Shown: piece after piece, positions 36,058-44,548 of the stretch
Position numbering within the stretch: the first letter of the stretch is position 1
Layout: each line of letters starts with the position of its first letter
Assembly: GCF_003350325.1 (NCBI RefSeq)
Contig: NZ_QLYZ01000025.1
Span: 1-54,676 of the forward strand
DNA: 54,676 nucleotides
Origin: Vibrio rhodolitus
GTDB taxonomy: Bacteria > Pseudomonadota > Gammaproteobacteria > Enterobacterales > Vibrionaceae
Direction of reading: 5' to 3'
Made by a program: the position numbers and the translations under genes
The notes under the pieces: model-generated
Databases searched by the model: none
What the model saw: only the letters and a program-made list of their open reading frames with translations
What the model was told of the DNA's origin: nothing

Positions 36058-38010
36058 ATGAGTGAAGCCCACGTTTATCCGGTAAAAGAGAATATCAAAG
36101 CTACAACGCACGCGGATAATGACACTTACCTTGCCATGTATCAGCAGTCAGTTTCTGATCCAGAAGGGTTCTGGAGTGAGCATGGTAAAGTCGTTGACTG
36201 GATCAAGCCTTTCACCAAAGTAAAAAGCACCTCATTTGACACAGGTCACGTAGACATTCGCTGGTTTGAAGACGGCACACTGAACGTTTCTGCTAACTGT
36301 ATTGATCGCCACTTGGCTGAGCGCGGCGATGAAGTTGCGATCATCTGGGAAGGCGACGATCCTGCCGATGATAAAACACTGACTTTTAACGAGCTGCACA
36401 AAGAAGTATGTAAGTTCTCTAACGCGCTAAAAGAGCAAGGCGTGCATAAAGGCGATGTGGTGTGTCTGTACATGCCAATGGTACCTGAAGCGGCTATCGC
36501 AATGCTGGCTTGTACTCGCATTGGCGCGGTGCATACCGTGGTATTTGGTGGTTTCTCTCCAGAAGCACTTTCTGGTCGTATCATCGACTCAGACGCAAAA
36601 ATCGTGATCACCGCTGACGAAGGTGTGCGTGGTGGCCGTGCCGTTCCGCTGAAAAAGAACGTCGACGAAGCGCTGACTAACCCTGAAGTAACGACCATCA
36701 AAAAAGTGATGGTATTAAAGCGCACCGGTGGTGATGTTGATTGGCATGAGCACCGTGATGTTTGGTGGCATGAAGCAACCGCTAACGTTTCAGAAGTATG
36801 CCCACCAGAAGAGATGAAAGCAGAAGATCCGCTGTTTATCCTGTATACCTCAGGTTCAACGGGTAAACCAAAAGGCGTACTGCACACTACAGGTGGCTAT
36901 TTAGTTTATGCCACGATGACGTTTAAATACGTATTTGACTACCAAGAAGGCGAGACATTCTGGTGTACGGCGGATGTGGGTTGGATCACCGGTCATACTT
37001 ACCTTATTTACGGACCGCTAGCTAACGGTGCCAAGACGATTCTATTTGAAGGCGTGCCAAACTACCCAAGCACGGCGCGCATGAGTGAAGTAGTCGATAA
37101 ACATCAAGTCAATATTCTTTACACTGCACCAACCGCTATCCGCGCGCTAATGGCGAAAGGTAATGAGGCAGTTGAAGGCACATCACGCTCTAGCCTACGA
37201 GTGATGGGCTCGGTAGGTGAGCCAATCAACCCAGAAGCGTGGGAGTGGTACTACAAAACCATCGGTAATGAAAAATCACCAATCGTTGATACTTGGTGGC
37301 AAACAGAAACTGGCGGCATTTTGATTGCACCATTACCAGGCGCAACAGATTTGAAACCAGGTTCGGCAACTCGTCCATTCTTCGGCGTACAACCTGCGCT
37401 GGTTGATAACATGGGTAACATCATCGAAGAAACCGCGGCTGAAGGTAACCTTGTTATCCTCGACTCATGGCCAGGTCAGATGCGTACCGTTTACGGTGAC
37501 CATGAGCGCTTTGAACAAACGTACTTCTCAACCTTCAAAGGCATGTACTTCACTAGTGATGGTGCTCGTCGTGATGAAGATGGTTACTACTGGATCACAG
37601 GTCGTGTTGATGACGTCCTGAACGTTTCTGGTCACCGCATGGGCACAGCAGAAATTGAGTCAGCACTAGTGGCTCACGATAAGATTGCTGAAGCGGCGAT
37701 TGTGGGTATTCCGCATGACATCAAAGGTCAAGCTATCTATGCCTACGTGACGCTTAACGATGGTGAGTTCCCATCAGCTGAGCTACACAAAGAAGTGAAA
37801 AACTGGGTACGTAAAGAGATTGGTCCAATCGCCACACCAGATGTACTGCACTGGACAGATTCACTACCGAAAACGCGTTCAGGTAAGATCATGCGTCGTA
37901 TCCTACGTAAGATCGCCACCGGTGACACCAGCAACCTTGGTGACACGTCAACACTGGCAGATCCAAGCGTAGTCGACAAACTCATCGCAGAGAAAGCTGA
38001 ATTAGCTTAA
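36058..38010 (+). CDS. acs: Acetyl-CoA synthetase (AMP-forming)
   Basis: It activates acetate to acetyl-CoA through acetyl-AMP, scavenging acetate. The 650-residue product has the AMP-binding motif YTSGSTGKPKG, WWQTETGG, the YFSGD-like YFTSDGARRDEDGYYWITGR hinge region, and the regulatory lysine K610 in KTRSGKIMRR. The ATG at 36058 is preferred because AAGGAGAGAG precedes it; an in-frame upstream ATG at 35965 would add 31 residues with no family counterpart. Control by the CrbS/CrbR-like pair in this window is expected from V. cholerae. The upstream spacer (35835-36057) shows no other feature. Confidence 0.96.
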   Translation: MSEAHVYPVKENIKATTHADNDTYLAMYQQSVSDPEGFWSEHGKVVDWIKPFTKVKSTSFDTGHVDIRWFEDGTLNVSANCIDRHLAERGDEVAIIWEGDDPADDKTLTFNELHKEVCKFSNALKEQGVHKGDVVCLYMPMVPEAAIAMLACTRIGAVHTVVFGGFSPEALSGRIIDSDAKIVITADEGVRGGRAVPLKKNVDEALTNPEVTTIKKVMVLKRTGGDVDWHEHRDVWWHEATANVSEVCPPEEMKAEDPLFILYTSGSTGKPKGVLHTTGGYLVYATMTFKYVFDYQEGETFWCTADVGWITGHTYLIYGPLANGAKTILFEGVPNYPSTARMSEVVDKHQVNILYTAPTAIRALMAKGNEAVEGTSRSSLRVMGSVGEPINPEAWEWYYKTIGNEKSPIVDTWWQTETGGILIAPLPGATDLKPGSATRPFFGVQPALVDNMGNIIEETAAEGNLVILDSWPGQMRTVYGDHERFEQTYFSTFKGMYFTSDGARRDEDGYYWITGRVDDVLNVSGHRMGTAEIESALVAHDKIAEAAIVGIPHDIKGQAIYAYVTLNDGEFPSAELHKEVKNWVRKEIGPIATPDVLHWTDSLPKTRSGKIMRRILRKIATGDTSNLGDTSTLADPSVVDKLIAEKAELA

Positions 38011-38029
38011 TCACGCTCTCACTATCACT

Positions 38030-38057
38030 AAGCCGTCACATCGTGGCGGCTTTTTTT
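38030..38057 (+). terminator. Terminator after acs
   Basis: AAGCCGTCAC and GTGGCGGCTT arms (one G-T pair) with a three-base loop are followed by seven T residues. Confidence 0.85.
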
Positions 38058-38199
38058 GTGTCTAGATCGGATTATTTCCCGTCAATCCTACTGTGACAAA
38101 CAGTGTTTCTGTTATCTCGGTTACAGAAAACAAAGGCAAATATAGGTGATTAGACCAGTAAATTGCTGCTAATTGCGCTGAATTAGCTATAATCGTGGA

Positions 38200-38216
38200 C
38201 GATTTTTTAAAAATCG
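38200..38216. promoter_or_regulatory. AT-rich palindrome upstream of aroQ-accBC
   Basis: CGATTTTT and AAAAATCG form a perfect 8-base palindrome around one central T. Further AATCG/CGATT half-sites follow up to 38245, and a possible -10 TATATT lies at 38252. It could be an operator or part of the aroQ-accB-accC promoter; the factor is not known. Confidence 0.35.
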
Positions 38217-38303
38217 CTCGATTTGCACTGAAAAATCGCGTTGATTTATCGTATATTAGGAAACCGACTCGTTTCACTCACGATAAAGGAAGATAGCCAC
38301 ATA

Positions 38304-38753
38304 ATGTCAGCAAAATCACGAATTCTACTTCTGAACGGTCCGAACCTTAATTTATTAGGGCTTCGCGAACCTGCACATTATGGGTCACAAACCCTTGACC
38401 AAATCGTCGCAACTCTAGCGCAACAAGCTACAGAGGCGGGAATCGAATTTGAGCATCTTCAATCGAACCGTGAATATGAACTTATTGAAACGATTCATGC
38501 TGCGTACAACCAAGTGGATTTTATCATTATAAATCCAGCGGCGTTTACTCACACCAGCGTTGCGCTGCGAGATGCCCTACTTGGCGTGGCAATTCCATTT
38601 ATTGAAGTACATTTGTCCAATGTGCACGCCCGAGAGCCATTCCGTCACCATTCTTACTTGTCAGATAAAGCGCAAGGGGTGATTTGTGGTTTAGGTGCAC
38701 AAGGCTACGAATTTGCATTGTCGGCAGCAATCAAACACCTGCAGGCGAAGTAA
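38304..38753 (+). CDS. aroQ: 3-dehydroquinate dehydratase, type II
   Basis: It dehydrates 3-dehydroquinate to 3-dehydroshikimate in the shikimate pathway. The 149-residue product shows NGPNLNLLG.REP..YG with catalytic Y26, the N-P-x-A stretch IINPAAFTHTSVALRDAL and the His of EVHLSNVHAREPFR. The ATG at 38304 was chosen because AAGGAAGA lies upstream and it gives the family N-terminus. It leads the aroQ-accB-accC group, an arrangement common in gammaproteobacteria. Confidence 0.96.
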   Translation: MSAKSRILLLNGPNLNLLGLREPAHYGSQTLDQIVATLAQQATEAGIEFEHLQSNREYELIETIHAAYNQVDFIIINPAAFTHTSVALRDALLGVAIPFIEVHLSNVHAREPFRHHSYLSDKAQGVICGLGAQGYEFALSAAIKHLQAK

Positions 38754-38811
38754 CCTAACACTCTGCAACCTTAAGGGTTGTCTTACTCACAAGATAAAAG
38801 AGAAAGCAAAC

Positions 38812-39270
38812 ATGGATATCCGTAAAATTAAGAAGCTGATTGAATTAGTAGAAGAGTCTGGCATTGCTGAGCTTGAGATTTCTGAAGGTGAAGAGTCAGT
38901 ACGCATCAGTCGTCACGGCGTGGCAGCACCAGTACAAGCGGCTCCAATTCAATACGCAGCAGCACCTGCTCCAGTAGCAGCGCCAGCGGCAGCACCAGTT
39001 GCAGCAGAAGCACCAGCTGCAGCGGCAATGCCAGCGGGTCACCAAGTGCTTTCTCCAATGGTTGGTACTTTCTACCGTTCACCAAGTCCAGACGCGAAAT
39101 CATTCGTAGAAGTTGGTCAAACAGTTAAAGCTGGCGACACGCTATGTATCGTTGAAGCAATGAAGATGATGAACCAAATCGAAGCAGATAAGTCTGGTGT
39201 GGTAACTGCAATCCTAGTAGAAGATGGTCAACCAGTAGAATTCGACCAGCCGCTAGTAGTAATCGAATAA
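38812..39270 (+). CDS. accB: Biotin carboxyl carrier protein of acetyl-CoA carboxylase
   Basis: AccB carries the biotin that is carboxylated by AccC in the first step of fatty acid synthesis. The 152-residue product has an N-terminal helical region, an Ala/Pro-rich linker (about 40-72) and the biotinyl domain with the biotinylated K118 in VEAMKMMNQIE. The start at 38812 gives MDIRKIKKLIELVEESG, the usual N-terminus. It is 14 bases before accC and probably co-translated. Confidence 0.97.
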   Translation: MDIRKIKKLIELVEESGIAELEISEGEESVRISRHGVAAPVQAAPIQYAAAPAPVAAPAAAPVAAEAPAAAAMPAGHQVLSPMVGTFYRSPSPDAKSFVEVGQTVKAGDTLCIVEAMKMMNQIEADKSGVVTAILVEDGQPVEFDQPLVVIE

Positions 39271-39284
39271 TCGAGGCTGAAGCT

Positions 39285-40628
39285 ATGCTAGATAAATTAG
39301 TCATCGCGAACCGAGGTGAAATTGCACTTCGTATCCTTCGCGCATGTAAAGAGCTAGGCATCAAAACCGTAGCGGTACACTCTACGGCTGACCGCGACCT
39401 TAAGCACGTATTGCTAGCAGATGAATCAATCTGTATCGGTCCTGCACGCGGTATTGATAGCTACCTAAATATTCCACGCATCATTTCAGCAGCTGAAGTG
39501 ACTGGCGCAGTGGCGATTCACCCAGGTTACGGCTTCCTGTCTGAAAACGCAGACTTTGCTGAGCAAGTTGAACGCAGTGGCTTTATCTTTGTTGGTCCAA
39601 AAGCGGATACCATCCGCATGATGGGTGACAAGGTTTCAGCTATCAACGCCATGAAAAAAGCAGGCGTTCCATGTGTTCCAGGTTCTGACGGTCCACTAGA
39701 CAACGATGAAGTGAAGAACAAAGCCCACGCAAAACGCATTGGTTACCCAGTAATCATCAAAGCGTCTGGCGGCGGCGGCGGTCGTGGTATGCGTGTTGTA
39801 CGTAGCGAAGCTGAGCTAACTCAAGCTATCGCAATGACGCGCGCAGAAGCAAAAGCAGCCTTCAACAACGACATGGTTTACATGGAGAAATTCCTAGAGA
39901 ACCCGCGTCACGTTGAAGTTCAAGTGATTGCTGACGGTCAAGGCGGTGCTATCCACCTAGGTGAGCGTGACTGTTCTATGCAGCGTCGTCACCAAAAAGT
40001 GGTTGAAGAAGCGCCTGCACCAGGCATCACGGAAGAGATGCGTAAGTACATCGGTGAACGTTGTACACGTGCTTGTATTGAAATCGGCTACCGCGGCGCA
40101 GGTACTTTTGAGTTCCTATATGAAAACGGCGAGTTCTACTTCATCGAAATGAACACCCGTATTCAAGTAGAGCACCCAGTAACAGAAATGGTTACTGGCG
40201 TTGACCTCATCAAAGAGCAGCTACGTGTTGCAGCAGGTCAACCTCTGTCGTTTACTCAAGATGACATTAAGATCCGTGGCCATGCGATTGAGTGTCGTAT
40301 CAACGCTGAAGATCCAGAGCGTTTCCTACCTTCTCCAGGTAAGATCGAACGCTTCCATGCTCCTGGCGGTATGGGCGTACGTTGGGAATCGCATATCTAC
40401 TCTGGCTACACAGTGCCACCGCACTACGATTCAATGATCGGTAAGCTAATCACTTACGGTGAGAACCGCGACGTAGCTATCGCACGCATGAAAAATGCGC
40501 TAGGCGAGATGATTGTAGAAGGCATCAAAACTAACGTGCCACTACAAATGTCGATTATGAACGACGAGAACTTCCAACACGGTGGTGCAAACATCCACTA
40601 CCTAGAGAAGAAGCTTGGTCTGCAATAA
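39285..40628 (+). CDS. accC: Biotin carboxylase subunit of acetyl-CoA carboxylase
   Basis: AccC uses ATP and bicarbonate to carboxylate biotin on AccB. The 447-residue product is the normal length. It begins MLDKLVIANRGEIALRILRA and has the ATP-grasp glycine loop KASGGGGGRGMRVV, HLGERDCSMQRRHQKVVEEAP and the catalytic EMNTRIQVEHPVTE. Codon bias indicates strong expression. A terminator follows. Confidence 0.98.
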   Translation: MLDKLVIANRGEIALRILRACKELGIKTVAVHSTADRDLKHVLLADESICIGPARGIDSYLNIPRIISAAEVTGAVAIHPGYGFLSENADFAEQVERSGFIFVGPKADTIRMMGDKVSAINAMKKAGVPCVPGSDGPLDNDEVKNKAHAKRIGYPVIIKASGGGGGRGMRVVRSEAELTQAIAMTRAEAKAAFNNDMVYMEKFLENPRHVEVQVIADGQGGAIHLGERDCSMQRRHQKVVEEAPAPGITEEMRKYIGERCTRACIEIGYRGAGTFEFLYENGEFYFIEMNTRIQVEHPVTEMVTGVDLIKEQLRVAAGQPLSFTQDDIKIRGHAIECRINAEDPERFLPSPGKIERFHAPGGMGVRWESHIYSGYTVPPHYDSMIGKLITYGENRDVAIARMKNALGEMIVEGIKTNVPLQMSIMNDENFQHGGANIHYLEKKLGLQ

Positions 40629-40648
40629 TTGCCTCGCTTAATCGAGTT

Positions 40649-40675
40649 AAATGCCCACATTACGTGGGCATTTTT
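40649..40675 (+). terminator. Terminator after accC
   Basis: AATGCCCAC and GTGGGCATT arms with a five-base loop and a T run lie 20 bases after the accC stop. Confidence 0.87.
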
Positions 40676-40736
40676 GCTTCTGGCTGCTAAACTCTGCGCC
40701 AATATTCTGATTCAACCACGTTAAGAGCACATACTC

Positions 40737-41624
40737 ATGCCTTGGATTCAAATCAAACTCAATGCGACCAACCAAAACGCCGAAATGATCGGTGATATGC
40801 TAATGGAAGAGACTGGCGCGCTATCGGTAACCTTTTTAGATGCGCAAGACACACCAGTATTTGAACCTCTACCAGGCGAGACTCGCTTATGGGGTGATAC
40901 TGACATTCTGGCGCTGTATGACGCTGAAGCCGACACTCAATTGGTGTTAAACCAAATCAAAGCAAGCAACATGCTGGCAGAAGATTTTGCTCATAAAGTT
41001 GAGCAGCTTGAAGATAAAGATTGGGAACGCGAATGGATGGATAACTTCCACCCAATGAAATTTGGTGAGCGCCTATGGATTTGTCCTAGCTGGCGTGAAA
41101 TCCCAGAGCCTGATGCCGTCAATGTTATGCTGGATCCTGGTCTAGCTTTCGGTACGGGTACGCACCCAACAACTGCACTATGCCTTGAGTGGCTAGAAAG
41201 TCTGGATCTCCAAGGCAAAACGGTTATCGACTTCGGTTGTGGCTCTGGCATCCTAGCGATCGCGGCGATCAAACTGGGCGCAGAAAAAGTTATCGGGATC
41301 GACATTGATCCTCAAGCACTTCTTGCTTCGAAAGACAACGCCGAGCGTAATGGCGTGGCTGAGCAGCTAGAAGTATTCCTACCTCAAGATCAGCCTGAAG
41401 GTTTGATTGCAGACGTCGTGGTAGCAAACATTCTAGCCGGTCCTCTACGAGAACTTTCTCCTATCATTAAGAGCCTTGTTAAGCCAAATGGTCTACTTGC
41501 GATGTCTGGCGTACTAGACACGCAAGCTGAAGATGTTGCCGACCATTACCGTGACGAGCTTCACATTGATCCGATTAAAGAGCAAAGTGAGTGGTGTCGC
41601 ATCTCTGGCCGCAAGCAAGGCTAG
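40737..41624 (+). CDS. prmA: Ribosomal protein L11 methyltransferase
   Basis: PrmA trimethylates ribosomal protein L11. The 295-residue product has the N-terminal substrate-binding domain, a linker with MDNFHPMKFGERLWICPSW, and the SAM-binding site VIDFGCGSGILAIAA. The catalytic region contains LDPGLAFGTGTHPTT and VVANILAGPL. It lies between accC and dusB-fis, a conserved order. Confidence 0.97.
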   Translation: MPWIQIKLNATNQNAEMIGDMLMEETGALSVTFLDAQDTPVFEPLPGETRLWGDTDILALYDAEADTQLVLNQIKASNMLAEDFAHKVEQLEDKDWEREWMDNFHPMKFGERLWICPSWREIPEPDAVNVMLDPGLAFGTGTHPTTALCLEWLESLDLQGKTVIDFGCGSGILAIAAIKLGAEKVIGIDIDPQALLASKDNAERNGVAEQLEVFLPQDQPEGLIADVVVANILAGPLRELSPIIKSLVKPNGLLAMSGVLDTQAEDVADHYRDELHIDPIKEQSEWCRISGRKQG

Positions 41625-41699
41625 ACAAGGTTTTTACGCTTAATAGACTGAATTTTATACAAATTAACAAAACAATTTGTAAATGCTCAAATATTAGTC

Positions 41700-41728
41700 T
41701 TTTCACGCAGTGAAAAAATGCGTAAAAT
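41700..41728 (+). promoter_or_regulatory. Putative dusB-fis promoter
   Basis: A weak -35 TTTTCA (41700-41705), 17 bases of spacer and a -10 TAAAAT (41723-41728) are followed by a GC-rich discriminator (GCGCGCCC), as in growth-rate- and ppGpp-controlled fis promoters. The predicted start near 41735 lies downstream of the GTG at 41710, arguing against that codon as the dusB start. The region to the left is very AT-rich and could bind Fis or H-NS. Confidence 0.6.
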
Positions 41729-41763
41729 GCGCGCCCTTGCTGGTACAGAACTGTGAAGACGTT

Positions 41764-42732
41764 TTGAAAATAGGTAATTATCAACTTAAGAACAAACTAA
41801 TCGTTGCTCCAATGGCGGGCGTTACGGATAGACCGTTTCGAGAGTTGTGTCTCCGTTATGGCGCGGGTATGGCCGTCAGTGAAATGATGTCGTCGAACCC
41901 GAAACTTTGGAAGACTGCGAAATCAAAACAACGCATGGTACACGCAGGCGAATCGGGCATCCGCTCGGTACAGATCGCCGGCGCTGATCCCCAGCTTATG
42001 GCTGAAGCAGCTCAGTTTAGTGTTGAAAACGGTGCGCAAATCATCGACATCAATATGGGCTGCCCAGCTAAAAAAGTGAATAAGAAGCTAGCCGGCTCTG
42101 CGTTACTTAAGTATCCAGATATCATTGAAGATATCTTGAAAACAGTAGTTAACGCGGTCGATGTCCCTGTGACATTGAAAACCCGTACTGGCTGGGACAC
42201 AGACAATAAAAACTGCGTCCAAATCGCTAAATTAGCCGAAGACTGCGGCATACAAGCTTTAGCCCTGCACGGGCGTACTAAGGCGTGTATGTACAAGGGT
42301 GAGGCCGAATACGACAGCATCAAGGCGGTAAAACAAGCCATCTCTATCCCGGTTATCGCTAACGGTGATATCGATAGCCCTGAGAAGGCGAAATTTGTAC
42401 TGGATTATACCGGTGCAGACGCTCTGATGATTGGACGCCCTGCCCAGGGTCGTCCGTGGATTTTCCAGGAAATCCAGCACTATTTGGAAAACGGCACCGT
42501 AATGCCACAGCTTCCTCACGAGGAAGTGAAAGGCATTATGCTTGGTCATGTGAATGCTCTGCATGAATTTTATGGAGAGTTCTTAGGCCCTCGCATTGCC
42601 CGTAAGCATGTGGGTTGGTACCTAAAAGAGCATGAGCAAGCTAACGAGTTTCGCCGTACCTTCAACGCGATTGAGATTGCTGCAGAGCAACTTGAAGCGT
42701 TAGAGGGTTATTTTGATAACGTTGCACCATAA
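41764..42732 (+). CDS. dusB: tRNA-dihydrouridine synthase B
   Basis: DusB reduces a uridine to dihydrouridine in the tRNA D-loop using FMN and NADPH. With the TTG start at 41764 the product is 322 residues and begins with KIGNYQLKNKLIVAPMAGVT after the initiator, matching E. coli and Vibrio DusB. An upstream in-frame GTG at 41710 would add 18 unconserved residues and lies before the predicted transcription start. The active site shows NMGCPAKKVNKKLAGSALL with the catalytic Cys, and RTGW, HGRT and ANGDI follow. It is the first gene of the dusB-fis operon. Confidence 0.93.
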   Translation: MKIGNYQLKNKLIVAPMAGVTDRPFRELCLRYGAGMAVSEMMSSNPKLWKTAKSKQRMVHAGESGIRSVQIAGADPQLMAEAAQFSVENGAQIIDINMGCPAKKVNKKLAGSALLKYPDIIEDILKTVVNAVDVPVTLKTRTGWDTDNKNCVQIAKLAEDCGIQALALHGRTKACMYKGEAEYDSIKAVKQAISIPVIANGDIDSPEKAKFVLDYTGADALMIGRPAQGRPWIFQEIQHYLENGTVMPQLPHEEVKGIMLGHVNALHEFYGEFLGPRIARKHVGWYLKEHEQANEFRRTFNAIEIAAEQLEALEGYFDNVAP

Positions 42733-42755
42733 TTACGAGAAGAGCTAGACCGAAT

Positions 42756-43052
42756 ATGTTCGAACAAAATCTAACTTCAGAAGCATTAACAGTAACTACA
42801 GTAACTTCACAAGATCAAATCACGCAAAAGCCACTACGTGATTCTGTTAAAGCGTCTCTTAAAAACTATCTTGCTCAATTAAACGGTCAAGAAGTTACAG
42901 AACTATACGAATTAGTTCTAGCTGAAGTTGAACAGCCACTACTAGACACCATCATGCAGTACACTCGCGGTAACCAAACTCGCGCAGCAACTATGATGGG
43001 CATCAACCGCGGTACTCTTCGTAAGAAACTGAAAAAATACGGCATGAACTAA
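42756..43052 (+). CDS. fis: Nucleoid-associated DNA-bending protein Fis
   Basis: Fis activates rRNA and tRNA promoters and shapes the chromosome in fast growth. The 98-residue product has the N-terminal beta-hairpin arm, the dimer helices and the C-terminal helix-turn-helix (NQTRAATMMGINRGTLRKKL), all nearly identical to the E. coli protein. It is 23 bases downstream of dusB. The tRNA-tuf and rrn promoters near the window ends are typical Fis targets. Confidence 0.98.
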   Translation: MFEQNLTSEALTVTTVTSQDQITQKPLRDSVKASLKNYLAQLNGQEVTELYELVLAEVEQPLLDTIMQYTRGNQTRAATMMGINRGTLRKKLKKYGMN

Positions 43053-43078
43053 TCTTTTTTGGTTCATCATTAATTAAG

Positions 43079-43110
43079 AGGTCATGTTAGCAATAACATG
43101 ACCTTTTTTT
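43079..43110 (+). terminator. Terminator of dusB-fis
   Basis: A perfect 11-bp stem (AGGTCATGTTA with TAACATGACCT) with a GCAA loop and a T7 tract lies 26 bases after fis. Confidence 0.9.
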
Positions 43111-43353
43111 ATCTCTTCAACATTGATATTTCCCTCAATGGGCATGCATCACTTCTAGCACGTAAATCCCTTAAATTTGTGCAGTCTTTTCGCCCTGTTG
43201 CGTGATTGAGTACTCGATCGCAAAACCTAATCCATACCCTGCATTGAATAATTCTCATTAAGCGTTCAGTTTGAATGTATCGCACAAAGGTTTGTCAACT
43301 CGAGCAATCTCGATAATGGATTGTCGGTTAATTAAAACAAACGGAGAATAACA
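43111..43353 (+). other. Spacer between fis and adhP
   Basis: After the fis terminator this stretch holds no ORF of note and no strong inverted repeat. It presumably contains the adhP promoter. A GGAG ribosome binding site stands at its right end, seven bases before the adhP ATG. Confidence 0.4.
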
Positions 43354-44373
43354 ATGATGAAAGCAGCAGTAGTCAGTGAATTCAAAGGTCCACTGGTCAT
43401 TAAAGATATCCCACTACCTAACGTGAAACCACGTGATGTATTAGTCAAAGTTCATGCTTGTGGTGTTTGCCATACCGACTTGCACGCCTGTCATGGTGAT
43501 TGGCCGGTCAAACCCAAAATGCCACTCGTGCCTGGGCACGAAGGCGTGGGTGAAATTGTTGAAGTGGGCAGTGAAATAAGCCACCTTAAAGTCGGTGACC
43601 GAGTCGGCGTTCCATGGTTATACAGTGCATGTGGTCACTGTGACTACTGCCTAGACGGTCAAGAAACCCTGTGTCACGATCAACATAACGCGGGTTATTC
43701 GGTTGACGGTGGTTACGCGGAGTTCTGTCTTGCCAACGGCGAGTACGTCGTTAAGATCCCTGATGGCTTAAGTTATGTCGATGCCGCGCCGCTATTTTGC
43801 GCCGGCGTCACAACCTACAAAGCGCTCAAAGTGACGGGGGTAAAACCGGGACAATGGGTGGCAGCGATTGGTGCCGGTGGTCTTGGGCACCTAGCGATTC
43901 AATATGCCGTTGCGATGGGGATGAATGTTATTGCTGTTGATACTGGCGAGGAGAAGCTCGCCCTTGCTAAAGAGCTTGGCGCGCAGCATACCATCGACTT
44001 TATGCAAGAAAGCCCATCAGAGCGCATTCGCGAAATCACCAACGGTGGTGTGCACGGCGTTGTCTGTACTGCCGTTTCTCAGCCTGCATTTAAAGAAGCT
44101 TACGCGTCGATTCGCCGTGGTGGCGCGTGTGTTCTTGTGGGATTGCCACCTGAAGAAATGCCAATCCCTATCTTCGATACGGTACTAAATGGCGTCAAAG
44201 TCATTGGTTCCATTGTCGGCACACGTAAAGATCTACAAGAGTGCTTACAGTTTGCCGCAGAAGGTAAAGTCAAAGCGATCACTCAAGTTAAGCAACTAGA
44301 AGACATTAATGACATCTTTGCCGATATGGAAAAAGGTGAAATTACCGGTCGCATTGTAATGGAACTCGCTTAA
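43354..44373 (+). CDS. adhP: Zinc-dependent alcohol dehydrogenase (AdhP-like)
   Basis: It oxidises primary alcohols such as ethanol, or reduces aldehydes, with NAD. The 339-residue product has the catalytic zinc ligands in GVCHTDLHA and GHEGVGE. The structural zinc cysteines lie in CGHCDYCLDGQETLC, and the Rossmann motif is GAGGLGHLA. Two ATG codons are adjacent; the first has the better ribosome binding site spacing. It stands alone and may connect with acetate metabolism through aldehyde oxidation, which is inference. Confidence 0.92.
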   Translation: MMKAAVVSEFKGPLVIKDIPLPNVKPRDVLVKVHACGVCHTDLHACHGDWPVKPKMPLVPGHEGVGEIVEVGSEISHLKVGDRVGVPWLYSACGHCDYCLDGQETLCHDQHNAGYSVDGGYAEFCLANGEYVVKIPDGLSYVDAAPLFCAGVTTYKALKVTGVKPGQWVAAIGAGGLGHLAIQYAVAMGMNVIAVDTGEEKLALAKELGAQHTIDFMQESPSERIREITNGGVHGVVCTAVSQPAFKEAYASIRRGGACVLVGLPPEEMPIPIFDTVLNGVKVIGSIVGTRKDLQECLQFAAEGKVKAITQVKQLEDINDIFADMEKGEITGRIVMELA

Positions 44374-44394
44374 GCCACCCACTTAACCAATAGC

Positions 44395-44422
44395 TAAGCA
44401 AGTAGCGGCAGCTGCTTGCTTA
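44395..44422 (+). terminator. Terminator after adhP
   Basis: TAAGCAAGTAGC and GCTGCTTGCTTA arms pair with one G-T pair around a GGCA loop; a T-rich tract follows. Confidence 0.75.
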
Positions 44423-44548
44423 TTCCTTTTTGCGCAATTTGTACACACTGCTATAAAAACAAACACTTAATATGCAACCAAAGTAAATTGTTTTATGAAT
44501 ACAATACGCTAAAATGCTTATTCCAATATTCACCAGCTAAGGCAATGC

